DNA of 19,134 nt from Tritrichomonas foetus. Taxonomy: Eukaryota; Parabasalia; Tritrichomonadida; Tritrichomonadidae. A program made the position numbers and the translations under genes. Location: assembly GCA_001839685.1 (NCBI GenBank), contig MLAK01000632.1, positions 1 to 19,134 of the forward strand. The letters are read 5' to 3'. Below are positions 1 through 8,497 of this stretch, one piece after another (the stretch's first letter is position 1; the number at the start of each line of letters is the position of its first letter). The notes under the pieces are model-generated. The model was not told the origin of the DNA. It saw only the letters and a program-made list of their open reading frames with translations, and made no database searches.

Positions 1-45
1 AAATTACTATGGTAAAATTACTATGGTAAAATTACTATGGTAAAT
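1..45. repeat. 14-bp tandem repeat, cut by the window edge
   Basis: About three head-to-tail copies of a 14-base unit, attactatggtaaa, are identical over the visible part. The array begins at the first base, so its true length is not visible. No coding potential was seen. Confidence 0.9.
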
Positions 46-114
46 TTTGGTGAGAGAAATTTATGGTGGTGTAAAGTGGCAACGACTAGTAAATTTAGTA
101 TATCCATACGTGTT

Positions 115-205
115 ATCATTAGTATATGTCATTCGTTCTATCATTAGTGTATGTCATTCGTTCTATCATTAGTGTATGTCATTCGTTCTATCATTAGTGT
201 ATGTC
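115..205. repeat. 25-bp tandem repeat, about 3.6 copies
   Basis: The motif atgtcattcg recurs at 126, 151 and 176, so the period is 25 bases. The first copy differs by one base (agtatatg instead of agtgtatg); the others are identical. The array ends where atgtc is followed by ggtag rather than attcg. Near-identity suggests recent expansion. Confidence 0.92.
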
Positions 206-236
206 GGTAGTGAGGAAAGTTCGTGAATAGTTCGTG

Positions 237-290
237 ATAGGTCTACGGGGTGGTTCACCCAAACTTGGGTGGACCACAGTGTAGACCTAT
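237..290. repeat. 54-base imperfect palindrome
   Basis: The outer arms ataggtctac (237-246) and gtagacctat (281-290) are perfect complements. The inner arms gtggttcacccaa (250-262) and ttgggtggaccac (265-277) pair with one exception, which would be a G-U wobble in RNA. A 3+3 base internal bulge separates the two stems and the loop is two bases. It is more GC-rich than its surroundings. It could be a transposon end, a MITE fragment or an RNA hairpin; nothing in the sequence decides. Confidence 0.85.
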
Positions 291-1308
291 TATATAGGAG
301 GGTATTTTCCAACGAAAGTATAATTTCATCGTAAATATATATTTATTTATAATTGGAATCATTTAAATGAAATGTCTTTCTCTAAAAACAAACATAAAAA
401 ACTTTCGGAAAATGGAATTCATGATAATGAAATTCTCTAATATATAGCCTTGATTTCTATCAATATCTTTAAATTAATTCAAGAATCTAACGACGATGAA
501 ATATAATGGGAAAACAGTTCAGCTTTTCGACAGTTTAAACGGAATTTTTTTGCGAAAGACTGTCATAGTTCCTAAAGAACTCAATTTTTGAATGATTTAT
601 CAAGTTTTCAATGATTAAAAAATACGCATATTGAATGAATTGATGATATTCTATTGAAAATTCATTCAAACTAATACCAAACGTCTTTTGCGGAATAATC
701 AATTTCGTTCTCATGAGTAAAAATTAGAGAGATGAATGAAGAAAAAAATTATTTCTGAAAAAGGATTAGTCTTTTGTGATAAATATATTTTTCAGAAAAA
801 CTTAATATAAAAAATCTATTTTTTTTATCTTGAGAAAAATTCGAATTTGGTTCTATATTAAATTTTTGTCTATTTCTAAATATATAGGTCAGAATTTTTA
901 AACTGCTAGATTCCATTTTTTGTGAGAATATACGAATAAATGCTCGCTTGATTATTCAAGCTGTCAAATTACGTTCAAATTGTTTTATGTTTAAAATAGC
1001 AATTTCTCAACCAAAAGCATAAATATCATGTTATTTATTGATCTGATTTATATAATTATAATATTATTATTAATATGCCCAATATTCATTTTATAAATCT
1101 TCCAATCAAAAAGATATACTTGATATTATGTGAAAACTAAACATTAGTATTGTCTATCGCTTTTTCATAGATTTCATAGATTTTTTCTGAATTATTCAAT
1201 TTTTGTATTTTTTTCGCCTTTTATTCATATTCAATTTTCAAAAAATAATCAAATTCACATCAAATTTTGAATAGAAATTGCTCTGATATTTTAAACATCT
1301 TCTCAACT
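291..1308. other. AT-rich spacer, possible relic of a dead gene
   Basis: No open reading frame of useful length is present. Between about 403 and 630 one forward frame stays readable with only three internal stops and gives protein-like text (for example NSSAFRQFKRNFFAKDCHSS). This could be a remnant of a decayed gene, but no family could be assigned and chance is possible. The rest is AT-rich sequence with nothing recognisable. Confidence 0.3.
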
Positions 1309-1313
1309 TCATA
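1309..1313 (+). promoter_or_regulatory. Initiator-like TCATA just before the phosphatase ATG
   Basis: TCATA matches the trichomonad initiator TCA(+1)Y(T/A). The putative +1 A at 1311 is three bases before the ATG at 1314, giving a very short 5' UTR of a kind known in trichomonads. The motif is short, so the support is its position only. Confidence 0.4.
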
Positions 1314-2282
1314 ATGTTACGACGTGATCGTGTTCTTCGCAAACTACTACAAGCAGACCCCGATTCATCGCCTCGTAATACGCATATCAAACTTGATCCA
1401 ACTGACCTTGAATTTCTCTGCAGAATGGCAATCGACACATTAAAAAAAGATTCTGTCGTCGTTCGAATTAATGATTACTCGTCTCCAGTAACAATCATTG
1501 GTGATATTCATGGCCAATTTTTTGACCTTTTAAAGTACTTCAGTATTGGAGGATTGCCACCAGATAGAAATTATTTATTTTTAGGCGATTACGTTGATCG
1601 AGGAAAAAATTCAATTGAAACAATAGCATTACTCCTAGCATTGAAAACGAAATATCCACAAAATATTTGGCTTCTCAGGGGAAATCATGAAACTGAAGAA
1701 TTATCGAAAATTTATGGGTTTTATGACGAATGCATTGAACGATACAATTCAAAACTATGGACAAAGTTTAACAAAGTTTTTGAATGGCTTCCAATCGCAG
1801 CAATTATTCAAAATCGAATATTTTGTGTTCATGGCGGCTTATCACCAGACATGCATCTGGTGAATGATTTGTATACTTTACAAAGACCATTGAGGGTACC
1901 TGAAGATGGAATATTAACTGATCTATTATGGAGCGACCCGGTTCCAGAAAATGGCTTTCATCCGTCTGAAAGAGGCCTGTCTTACACTTTTGGACCAGAT
2001 ATAACCGAAAAATTTTTGAAAGATAACGGCTTTGAAATGATTTGCCGAGCACACCAAGTGGTTGATACTGGCTTTACTTTTCCTTTTTCACCTAACAAAT
2101 CAATTGTAACTATTTTTTCTGCACCAAATTACTGCTACTCTTACGGAAATCGGGGTGCGATGATGACGATTGGAAAAGACTTGAAATGCACTTTTGCGTT
2201 TGTGGAGCCTTATGAGCATAAAATGATAAAATCAAAATATGAGCCAATAATGTATTTTAATGTGGTTGAAGAAGCATACTAA
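1314..2282 (+). CDS. Ser/Thr protein phosphatase, PP1/PP2A-type catalytic subunit
   Basis: This is a 322-residue metallophosphatase of the PPP family, which removes phosphate from Ser/Thr in proteins with two active-site metals. All signature blocks are present: GDIHGQ (63-68), GDYVDRG (91-97), RGNHE (122-126), HGG (173-175), RAHQ (245-248) and SAPNYC (269-274). Metal ligands D64, H66, D92, N124, H173 and H247 and the catalytic pair D95/H125 are intact, so it should be active. The stretch IYGFYDEC...LPIAAII...LSPD is most like PP1, while SAPNYCYSYGN resembles PP2A. The tail ends EEAY and lacks both the PP2A YFL end and the long PP1 tail. Length is normal for a bare catalytic subunit. A UAAA signal lies 16 bases after the stop. 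Substrates and regulatory partners cannot be told. Family call very sure; subfamily uncertain. Confidence 0.96.
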   Translation: MLRRDRVLRKLLQADPDSSPRNTHIKLDPTDLEFLCRMAIDTLKKDSVVVRINDYSSPVTIIGDIHGQFFDLLKYFSIGGLPPDRNYLFLGDYVDRGKNSIETIALLLALKTKYPQNIWLLRGNHETEELSKIYGFYDECIERYNSKLWTKFNKVFEWLPIAAIIQNRIFCVHGGLSPDMHLVNDLYTLQRPLRVPEDGILTDLLWSDPVPENGFHPSERGLSYTFGPDITEKFLKDNGFEMICRAHQVVDTGFTFPFSPNKSIVTIFSAPNYCYSYGNRGAMMTIGKDLKCTFAFVEPYEHKMIKSKYEPIMYFNVVEEAY

Positions 2283-2297
2283 CTTGTGTTTTATTTG

Positions 2298-2301
2298 TAA
2301 A
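2298..2301 (+). terminator. Putative UAAA polyadenylation signal of the phosphatase gene
   Basis: TAAA lies 16 bases after the stop codon. In Trichomonas UAAA near the stop acts as the poly(A) signal. In AT-rich DNA this motif is frequent by chance. Confidence 0.3.
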
Positions 2302-2892
2302 TAGAAATTTTTTATTTCTCGTCTTTATTCCTTTTTGTATACTTCGGTAACGATTTAATGAATTTCATTTAATACAATATATTATCTGATTTCTCTACAA
2401 ATTTCTTCCTAGAACTATTGTATTGCAACAAATTTCACGAATAACAAAATTGACTTCATTTCATAAATGCAATATTAAAGAGCAGCTCATATGATATATT
2501 AAACATATTAAAAATATCGAAATGAAAAAAGGGAAAATACTCTACCTATGAAATTTCTGACAAACTTTTATTTTGTGAGCAGGTAAAAATTATTATTTCC
2601 AATAATATAACAAGTTTTTAATCAATTTGATCTAGTAATATTTTAATGTTATGAGTTTTAATACTATTTTAACTACTAATGATGAATCATTATGATCATA
2701 TTAGACAATAATGGTCCATTTTTTGATATGAAAGAGTTGAGATTTTCTGTCAAAAAGTGCACCTTGATTGAATTACCTGAAACAATACCTCATTCAAATT
2801 TATTCACCTTTTGAAATAGCAAGTGAATTATTCTATACTTTATATTTAACGATAGTTTTTTCTTTTTGAGTATTCAAAAGGTATGGGAAATT
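2302..2892. other. Intergenic spacer
   Basis: About 590 bases of AT-rich DNA between two genes in the same direction. It holds the phosphatase 3' end and presumably the promoter of the next gene. No clear initiator motif directly precedes the ATG at 2893. No repeat, RNA gene or hidden ORF was recognised. Confidence 0.5.
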
Positions 2893-5658
2893 ATGCAAAA
2901 AATAAACTATTCAACTCCAGTGTCAAAAATGAATTCTCAGCTTGTTACTACTCTCGAACAACATTATACATTCATTCAATTGACATCGAAAACGCGAGTT
3001 CAGGAAGTTGACGGTAATCACATTCCAATTTATCTTTCAGGTGATAATCAGCCATTAGATAAATTTTATCAACCCATTGTGGGACCAGTCACTGCTGTCA
3101 CACAAGGAAAGCAATTTTCAGAAAATCCTTTTACAAAAGATCAGTTTCCAGTCATATTTCGACCACAAAATCGCCCACAATTATCGATTCCCAATCCACG
3201 TGATTTTGAAAGCCAAGACGACTTCGTATCGGCATTATCTGCATGGTATCGACAAGCCATGATGTTTTTTTCATCCGCTGTTTTACCAACTCCTATTTCC
3301 GGTTGCTTTTATTTACCATCCCTGCCGAAAATTTTCACACGCGAAGAGAAAGGAAGCCCATCACGATATCGCACATTCAAACCAAATCTTTGGCCATTAC
3401 TCCCGAAGAATTACTTGACGATGATTGATCTTGTATTTAGTAAAGATCCAATTGATCCAGAAGAGCAATTTCCAGAGCAAATTCCCAAGCGTGACCCGAT
3501 CCTGCACAAGCATCACATCAGCACTGAAAAACAATGGGTAGGTCAAATGGTCCCCGTTGAGCCAAAGCCGTTTGTTTATAATACATTTGATGAATTTGAG
3601 TTTGCTTTTCTGAACTGGGCCACTTTTACTTATGACAATCTTGAAATACCACCAATTCCTCCTGCCCAGTTCGGCTCAATTGCTGCTTTGGAGCGTGTTG
3701 AAGAAGTGATTGATGAAAATCGTTTCAAGAATGGAATCATCAAACCGCCAGAAAAACCTCCACAACTTTGTGATTTTTCATGGGTACCTAATAAACTATT
3801 TCATATTGATAAGGCTGGATTATGTCTACAGGACCTTCGAACTCAACTCACACGCCCTGCCAAATTTGACATTCAAAAAGATCCAGTTCTGGAAGTTTCT
3901 GGAATTTCCGATAAACAGAAATTTATTACGGAAATGACCACTTTTGGAATTTATTATGAAACTCATCCAACTTTTATCATGCATCCAAAACGCTTTGCTT
4001 TTGGTGTCTATGCGCCAAACACAAATGCAGCTGAAAATCTTTTATATAATCCAAGAAACTATACAATGATGTTTATAGCTAGAGTTTTAGAGACTGAGTT
4101 TTCTCAGGAACAATTTCATCGGTTAGTTTCAAACAATGTAAGTAAAACAAAAGTTGCTAGTATTATTAGCAATTTAATCAATACACCAGAAAACTTAAAG
4201 ACTTTATTTACATATGCAAATCGATCACCGAGACATCCAATCAGACTTTCTTATTTATTAAATTCGCTAGTTGTTCATGATATCGAAACCAATAATCAAT
4301 TAATCAAACAATTCCTGCAAATTCAAAATTTGAATTTATTCAATAATTTTGTATATTATCTAAATCTTACTTCACAACATCACTTTGAACTAATTCCAGT
4401 CATGAATAATACAAATAATCCAGTTCTTTTGAAATTTAATCAATTTTATCTATTACAAACTTTGCTAACAATCTTCTGCGAATATAATGGTCAATCTTTT
4501 TATCAGCTTATTTTAGAACATTCAAAGCAAATGCTTACTGAAGTTGCCAGGTATTTACGAAATGAACAAGTCCTTAAAAAATTAAGAGAAGCGCCAGTTG
4601 AAACTGATGAATATAAAGCACTTTTAATGTTCGCACAATGTGAATCACCAACTATTCATAGATTAATACTTGGACCTAATTTTCCACGTTGGATGAGCGA
4701 AACACCAAATCGACATAATGTCATATGGACGTTTGCTCATTCTTCCGCAATTAATAGTGCTTCCATTCTATTTTGGAGGCATTGTAATGAATTTGCAAAA
4801 GTAATAGATAATTATTCGCCATCTGTGTGTAAATTTATTGCATTTATTTGTCAACATACTGTTTTGTATGCAGACAAACTTCACACTCGCTTTGTTGGGC
4901 AGGTTATGCTTCCATTTCTTGAATCTATCATTCGAAGTCGGATTCCACATGTTTCTTGTATGCTTGTTCCAGTTTCATTTGTTTTAAGTTCCAATCAAAT
5001 CGTGTCGAATTTCATGGCAACTGATTTTCGACCACTTCTTGTAAATGCAATCTGTAGATTGTGCTCAACAATAGTTAATGCACCACCAGAAATTTATAAA
5101 GATAAAATTGTTGCATTAACTATCTTTGCTCGCCAACAAGATCCATGTTTTGCTATGTCACAAGTACCAAACTTTGCTGAAACAATAGTTGAACATCTTA
5201 TTGATCCCAATGTTCAAACTCTTCAACAAACCTGGACTTTCTTTAACAAATTCACGCAAGATCCTAAAATACTTGACCAGATCTTCAAACGACCCAATGT
5301 AAAGTCTTCACTTGTTGATATCATCAAATCAACAAACAGATTGGCACATAAGAAGTTTTATAGATTTGCTGAGAAAATTTGGAGACATCAAGATCAGAGA
5401 TACTTACCAATTAAAAAGACACTTTGTGATATTTTAATTTCATCCATTGGAACAATAGTTTGTTCTTATAATAATCGGTATATAACTTATAAAGAAGATG
5501 AAAAAATACGGAATAGAATTGAACAATTCTTTTCAGCAATCGAAGGGCTACAAATGGTGCCAGGATGCCAGGAATTCATTCAGACAATGAACCGGCACAT
5601 GGCAGACAATAACAAAGACTCAAAACCAAAGAAAAGTGCAAGCACCAATTCTAGTTAA
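2893..5658 (+). CDS. Large unrecognised protein with duplicated N-terminal module and helical body
   Basis: I do not recognise this 921-residue protein. The reading frame is open back to a TTG at 2866, but the first in-frame ATG is at 2893 and is chosen as start. Two related modules lie near the N-terminus, about residues 95-145 and 220-266. Both have a Pro-rich lead, then DxFxxAxxxW (DDFVSALSAW and DEFEFAFLNW), then a second Pro-rich block ending near a Gly. The part from about residue 330 onward is rich in Leu, Ile, Phe and Asn without Gly or Pro clusters, and looks like an armadillo/HEAT-type alpha-helical repeat fold. The last 15 residues are a Lys/Ser-rich tail. No signal peptide, membrane span or catalytic motif was seen. 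It may be a trichomonad-specific scaffold; this is inference. The stop codon overlaps a poly(A)-type signal. It is surely a gene; function unknown. Confidence 0.9.
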   Translation: MQKINYSTPVSKMNSQLVTTLEQHYTFIQLTSKTRVQEVDGNHIPIYLSGDNQPLDKFYQPIVGPVTAVTQGKQFSENPFTKDQFPVIFRPQNRPQLSIPNPRDFESQDDFVSALSAWYRQAMMFFSSAVLPTPISGCFYLPSLPKIFTREEKGSPSRYRTFKPNLWPLLPKNYLTMIDLVFSKDPIDPEEQFPEQIPKRDPILHKHHISTEKQWVGQMVPVEPKPFVYNTFDEFEFAFLNWATFTYDNLEIPPIPPAQFGSIAALERVEEVIDENRFKNGIIKPPEKPPQLCDFSWVPNKLFHIDKAGLCLQDLRTQLTRPAKFDIQKDPVLEVSGISDKQKFITEMTTFGIYYETHPTFIMHPKRFAFGVYAPNTNAAENLLYNPRNYTMMFIARVLETEFSQEQFHRLVSNNVSKTKVASIISNLINTPENLKTLFTYANRSPRHPIRLSYLLNSLVVHDIETNNQLIKQFLQIQNLNLFNNFVYYLNLTSQHHFELIPVMNNTNNPVLLKFNQFYLLQTLLTIFCEYNGQSFYQLILEHSKQMLTEVARYLRNEQVLKKLREAPVETDEYKALLMFAQCESPTIHRLILGPNFPRWMSETPNRHNVIWTFAHSSAINSASILFWRHCNEFAKVIDNYSPSVCKFIAFICQHTVLYADKLHTRFVGQVMLPFLESIIRSRIPHVSCMLVPVSFVLSSNQIVSNFMATDFRPLLVNAICRLCSTIVNAPPEIYKDKIVALTIFARQQDPCFAMSQVPNFAETIVEHLIDPNVQTLQQTWTFFNKFTQDPKILDQIFKRPNVKSSLVDIIKSTNRLAHKKFYRFAEKIWRHQDQRYLPIKKTLCDILISSIGTIVCSYNNRYITYKEDEKIRNRIEQFFSAIEGLQMVPGCQEFIQTMNRHMADNNKDSKPKKSASTNSS

Positions 5659-5663
5659 ATAAA
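5656..5663 (+). terminator. Stop codon overlapping double TAAA poly(A) signal
   Basis: The sequence TAAATAAA begins with the stop codon itself. Overlap of the UAAA polyadenylation signal with the stop codon is a known arrangement in Trichomonas transcripts. Confidence 0.5.
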
Positions 5664-6167
5664 TATGTAACATACTAAGTGAAAAAGAACAAACTGAATA
5701 TAATTTTTACATTTATATATTTTACTATTTGTGCTTCTATGTAAATCTTTTTTTTTTTTATTTTATTGTTTTTATTTTAATACTCACAAGATATATATTA
5801 TTCATTTATTTTTTCTCTCTTACTTACTTGTATGATTGATTTCAAGATTTTTCAAATGAATTATGGATTATTTCAAACTTTTTAAATACATAAAATAAAG
5901 AATATGATAAAAAGTTCGTGTGAATTTAGTATTGAATGATGGAAATGAAGTTAGCCGATGTAGGAATTCTCGTTTTAAAATCAAGATTTAAATGGTCGAG
6001 CCAAATATTCATTTAAACATATAAATTTGATGCATACAATCAATTCACCTTGTTGGGAAATATTTGACCAAGACTATTTGTGAGTGGAATGAACTATGGA
6101 AATTTGTGAATATTTTAATCGTTAACAATCTCTCATTTTCAATATTGAATGTATTTTAATCGTTAAA
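5664..6167. other. Intergenic spacer with a poly(T) run
   Basis: About 500 bases between two genes in the same direction. It includes a run of roughly a dozen T near 5750. No ORF, RNA gene or repeat was recognised; it probably holds the 3' end of the upstream gene and the promoter of the Sec24-like gene. Confidence 0.5.
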
Positions 6168-6177
6168 TCATTTCATT
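6168..6177 (+). promoter_or_regulatory. Tandem initiator-like TCATT motifs before the Sec24-like ATG
   Basis: Two adjacent TCATT motifs (6168-6172 and 6173-6177) lie immediately before the ATG at 6179. They match the trichomonad TCAYW initiator in spacing and sequence. This supports both the start choice and the trichomonad assignment. Confidence 0.5.
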
Positions 6178-6178
6178 T

Positions 6179-8071
6179 ATGGAAGGGCTCCCAATTCGCT
6201 TTTCGACAGGACAATTTCCGAAAACGAAAGCGAATCAAGACAAAACCAAAGTTCCTACATCAATTGTTTTCACTCCGATTGTCAACGAAAATGTCTACGA
6301 ATGCCAATTAACTCCATGCTCGAAATGTGGAGCTTTTCCAAGCCCGCTGATAAATGGACAAATACAAGACAGATGCGTATTTTGCGGAAATAACGTACAG
6401 CTTCCAAATTACCAGATTCAAAATAATCACGAATGGACAATCACTTCACAAGTCAATCCAAAAACCGTTTTTGTGATTGATGGTTCTTACACATCAAAAA
6501 GCAGCGGGTTTTTGGACGTTGTTTTGAAATCGATTTCATCGTCTTATCCGAAAACCGCCACGAATGTTGCATTCATGACGGTTTCAGATGTCATCACATT
6601 TTTGATGCCGAATTCAAGGGTCGGCGTTCTGGCTGATTTAAATGATGCTGTCATTCCCCCGTCTGCGTTTCTGAAGGAATTTCCGGAAACGCTCGAGCCC
6701 CTTTCAAAAGTTAAAGTTAGTGACAAAGGGCCGGATATATATTCAATTTTAGAAATCATATCAAAACAGATTGGTCAATGTGGCCATATTTATTTGTTTC
6801 TTTCAAATCCGCCCAAAGGTGATGTTACTTTTTCTAATGTGTCAATAGAAACAGAAAATGCCTCCTTACGTGGTGCAAACTATTCAGAAAAGTTTGAAAC
6901 GATTGTGAAACGTTTAGATGCTCAATGCGCATATTTTGATGTGCTTGTAAATGCTTTGGTTCACCGCTTAATTGATTGTGGAACTTTTGGGAAAATGTGT
7001 TCGAAACTGGGTGGTAGAATTCAGTATACTTTCAAATTACCAAATTGGCGTCTTCAAAACATAATTGAAAATTTCCTTCAATGTTGTGATTCAGTATGCT
7101 CATTGAGAGTTTCTGGTGGTGCTCAGATATTGCCATCATTAGGCCAATATAATCATCATCCTCACTCATTTAAATTGTCTTTACCTCAATCACACATCTT
7201 TCCTTTGATTCTCCCACAAGTTATAAATGAAGAGAGAATTTTTGTTCAAGCTGTTATTAAATTTCGGACGAATTCTGGTGTGTATAAACAACGTGTATAT
7301 ACGTATTCTGCAGGAGTCACTGAAGATAATGCTTTAATATTTAAAGAAGCTGATTGTTCAGTCATTTTGAAATATGTTACGAGTTCACTTCTTGGACTCT
7401 TCTTTAACGAGAATGTAATGATCAAGCAGTTAAAAGATTATGCACTTGGATTTCTAAAGCCAATATTTTTCAGTTACAGGTATCACATTTCGAGAAATCC
7501 TAATCGTTTCATGAACTTGGTGATGCCAAAGTCTTTACAGATGCTTCCGAAGTATGTTTTGGGCATTCTAAAAAATACTGCGTTCAGTGGTTCCATTGTG
7601 TTTGATGAGCGTGCTACTCAGCTTATCCAACTTATTTATAAGACACCTGAAGAGCTAATTAAAGTTGCCTATCCAGAATTCTTTGAAATAACTGACTATT
7701 TAGATACAAATGGTGAATTAGTTCCTTTGAACTTGACTGAAAATGAATGCAAGTCTGATCGAATTCTGTTTTTATTTGATGGATTTAATTCTTTCATTTG
7801 GCTTGGCGCCAAAATAAATAGTGATGTTTGTAATCGAACGTTTGGAAAACCAACACCTTATTCGTTTGATGAAATTAAGTTGATTGACACTGAAGAATCA
7901 CGAAGATTGTTTTCATTAATCAAAGGAAACATGAGATTCTTCTTTGAACCCAAAACAAATGGACCGCTTTTTAGTGATAGGCTAATTGAAGACCATTCTT
8001 CAACTCTACAGTCTTATCCAGCGTGGTTGAATTCATTACATGTTATTTCTCTTCCAAAAGACGGTCATTAA
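6179..8071 (+). CDS. Sec24-like COPII coat subunit
   Basis: This 630-residue protein fits Sec24, the cargo-binding half of the Sec23/Sec24 inner coat of COPII vesicles that bud from the ER. Domain order is as expected. A short lead contains KTKVP, like the KSKLP of Sec24. A zinc finger follows (C47, C50, C66, C69). The trunk (vWA-like) domain starts near TVFVIDGSY (about residue 95), then come beta-sandwich and helical parts. The C-terminal gelsolin-like domain (about 525-610) contains FLFDGFNSFIWLG. The ending, LIEDH...SY..WL..LH, matches the Sec24 C-terminus (LVEDK...SY.EFL..L) rather than Sec23. The N-terminus is unusual: Sec24 normally has a few hundred low-complexity residues before the zinc finger, here only 46. 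Sec23 is the main alternative and fits less well. A tandem initiator motif just upstream supports the start. Confidence 0.87.
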   Translation: MEGLPIRFSTGQFPKTKANQDKTKVPTSIVFTPIVNENVYECQLTPCSKCGAFPSPLINGQIQDRCVFCGNNVQLPNYQIQNNHEWTITSQVNPKTVFVIDGSYTSKSSGFLDVVLKSISSSYPKTATNVAFMTVSDVITFLMPNSRVGVLADLNDAVIPPSAFLKEFPETLEPLSKVKVSDKGPDIYSILEIISKQIGQCGHIYLFLSNPPKGDVTFSNVSIETENASLRGANYSEKFETIVKRLDAQCAYFDVLVNALVHRLIDCGTFGKMCSKLGGRIQYTFKLPNWRLQNIIENFLQCCDSVCSLRVSGGAQILPSLGQYNHHPHSFKLSLPQSHIFPLILPQVINEERIFVQAVIKFRTNSGVYKQRVYTYSAGVTEDNALIFKEADCSVILKYVTSSLLGLFFNENVMIKQLKDYALGFLKPIFFSYRYHISRNPNRFMNLVMPKSLQMLPKYVLGILKNTAFSGSIVFDERATQLIQLIYKTPEELIKVAYPEFFEITDYLDTNGELVPLNLTENECKSDRILFLFDGFNSFIWLGAKINSDVCNRTFGKPTPYSFDEIKLIDTEESRRLFSLIKGNMRFFFEPKTNGPLFSDRLIEDHSSTLQSYPAWLNSLHVISLPKDGH

Positions 8072-8497
8072 TTTGATTGTTATAGATGATTGAATGATTG
8101 CTGGTTAATTCATAGAATTTTTTTATTTATTATTAAATATATTATTTTAATTATGTTTTACCTTTACTTTTTTATGCATACATTTACCTCAATGAAAATC
8201 TGATGCATTATTTATTGAAAGTGTCGCTTTTCTTATATATGTTAACAAAGTATTCATTAAAATCGCCGATTGAGTAACAAACTTTTTTAAAATATTTATT
8301 TTTATAAGGCTTTATTATTTATTTGTTAATGAATTGAAACCACACGCATGCGATAACAAATTGTCAAATACTCATACTCCAATTCATCCATAAAAATAGA
8401 AGTCGAAAAGAAGAAATAAGAATAATGAGTATAAAGAAAGATATGGTGGATTAAACATTTACTGCAATGGCATGAAAATAGATATAGAACTAGAAAA
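8072..8497. other. Spacer between convergent genes
   Basis: About 425 bases hold the 3' ends of the Sec24-like gene (+) and the VPS9 gene (-). It is AT-rich and no feature was recognised. Confidence 0.5.

Noticed and set aside
1..205. CRISPR array
   Set aside because: The repeats are contiguous without spacers; these are plain tandem repeats in eukaryotic DNA.
2866..2892. TTG-initiated extension of the large unrecognised protein
   Set aside because: Nuclear eukaryotic genes start at ATG almost without exception; the first in-frame ATG is at 2893 and the extra nine residues have no support.
6179..8071. Sec23 instead of Sec24
   Set aside because: The KTKVP lead, the FDGFNSFIWLG gelsolin block and the LIEDH...SY ending fit Sec24 better.
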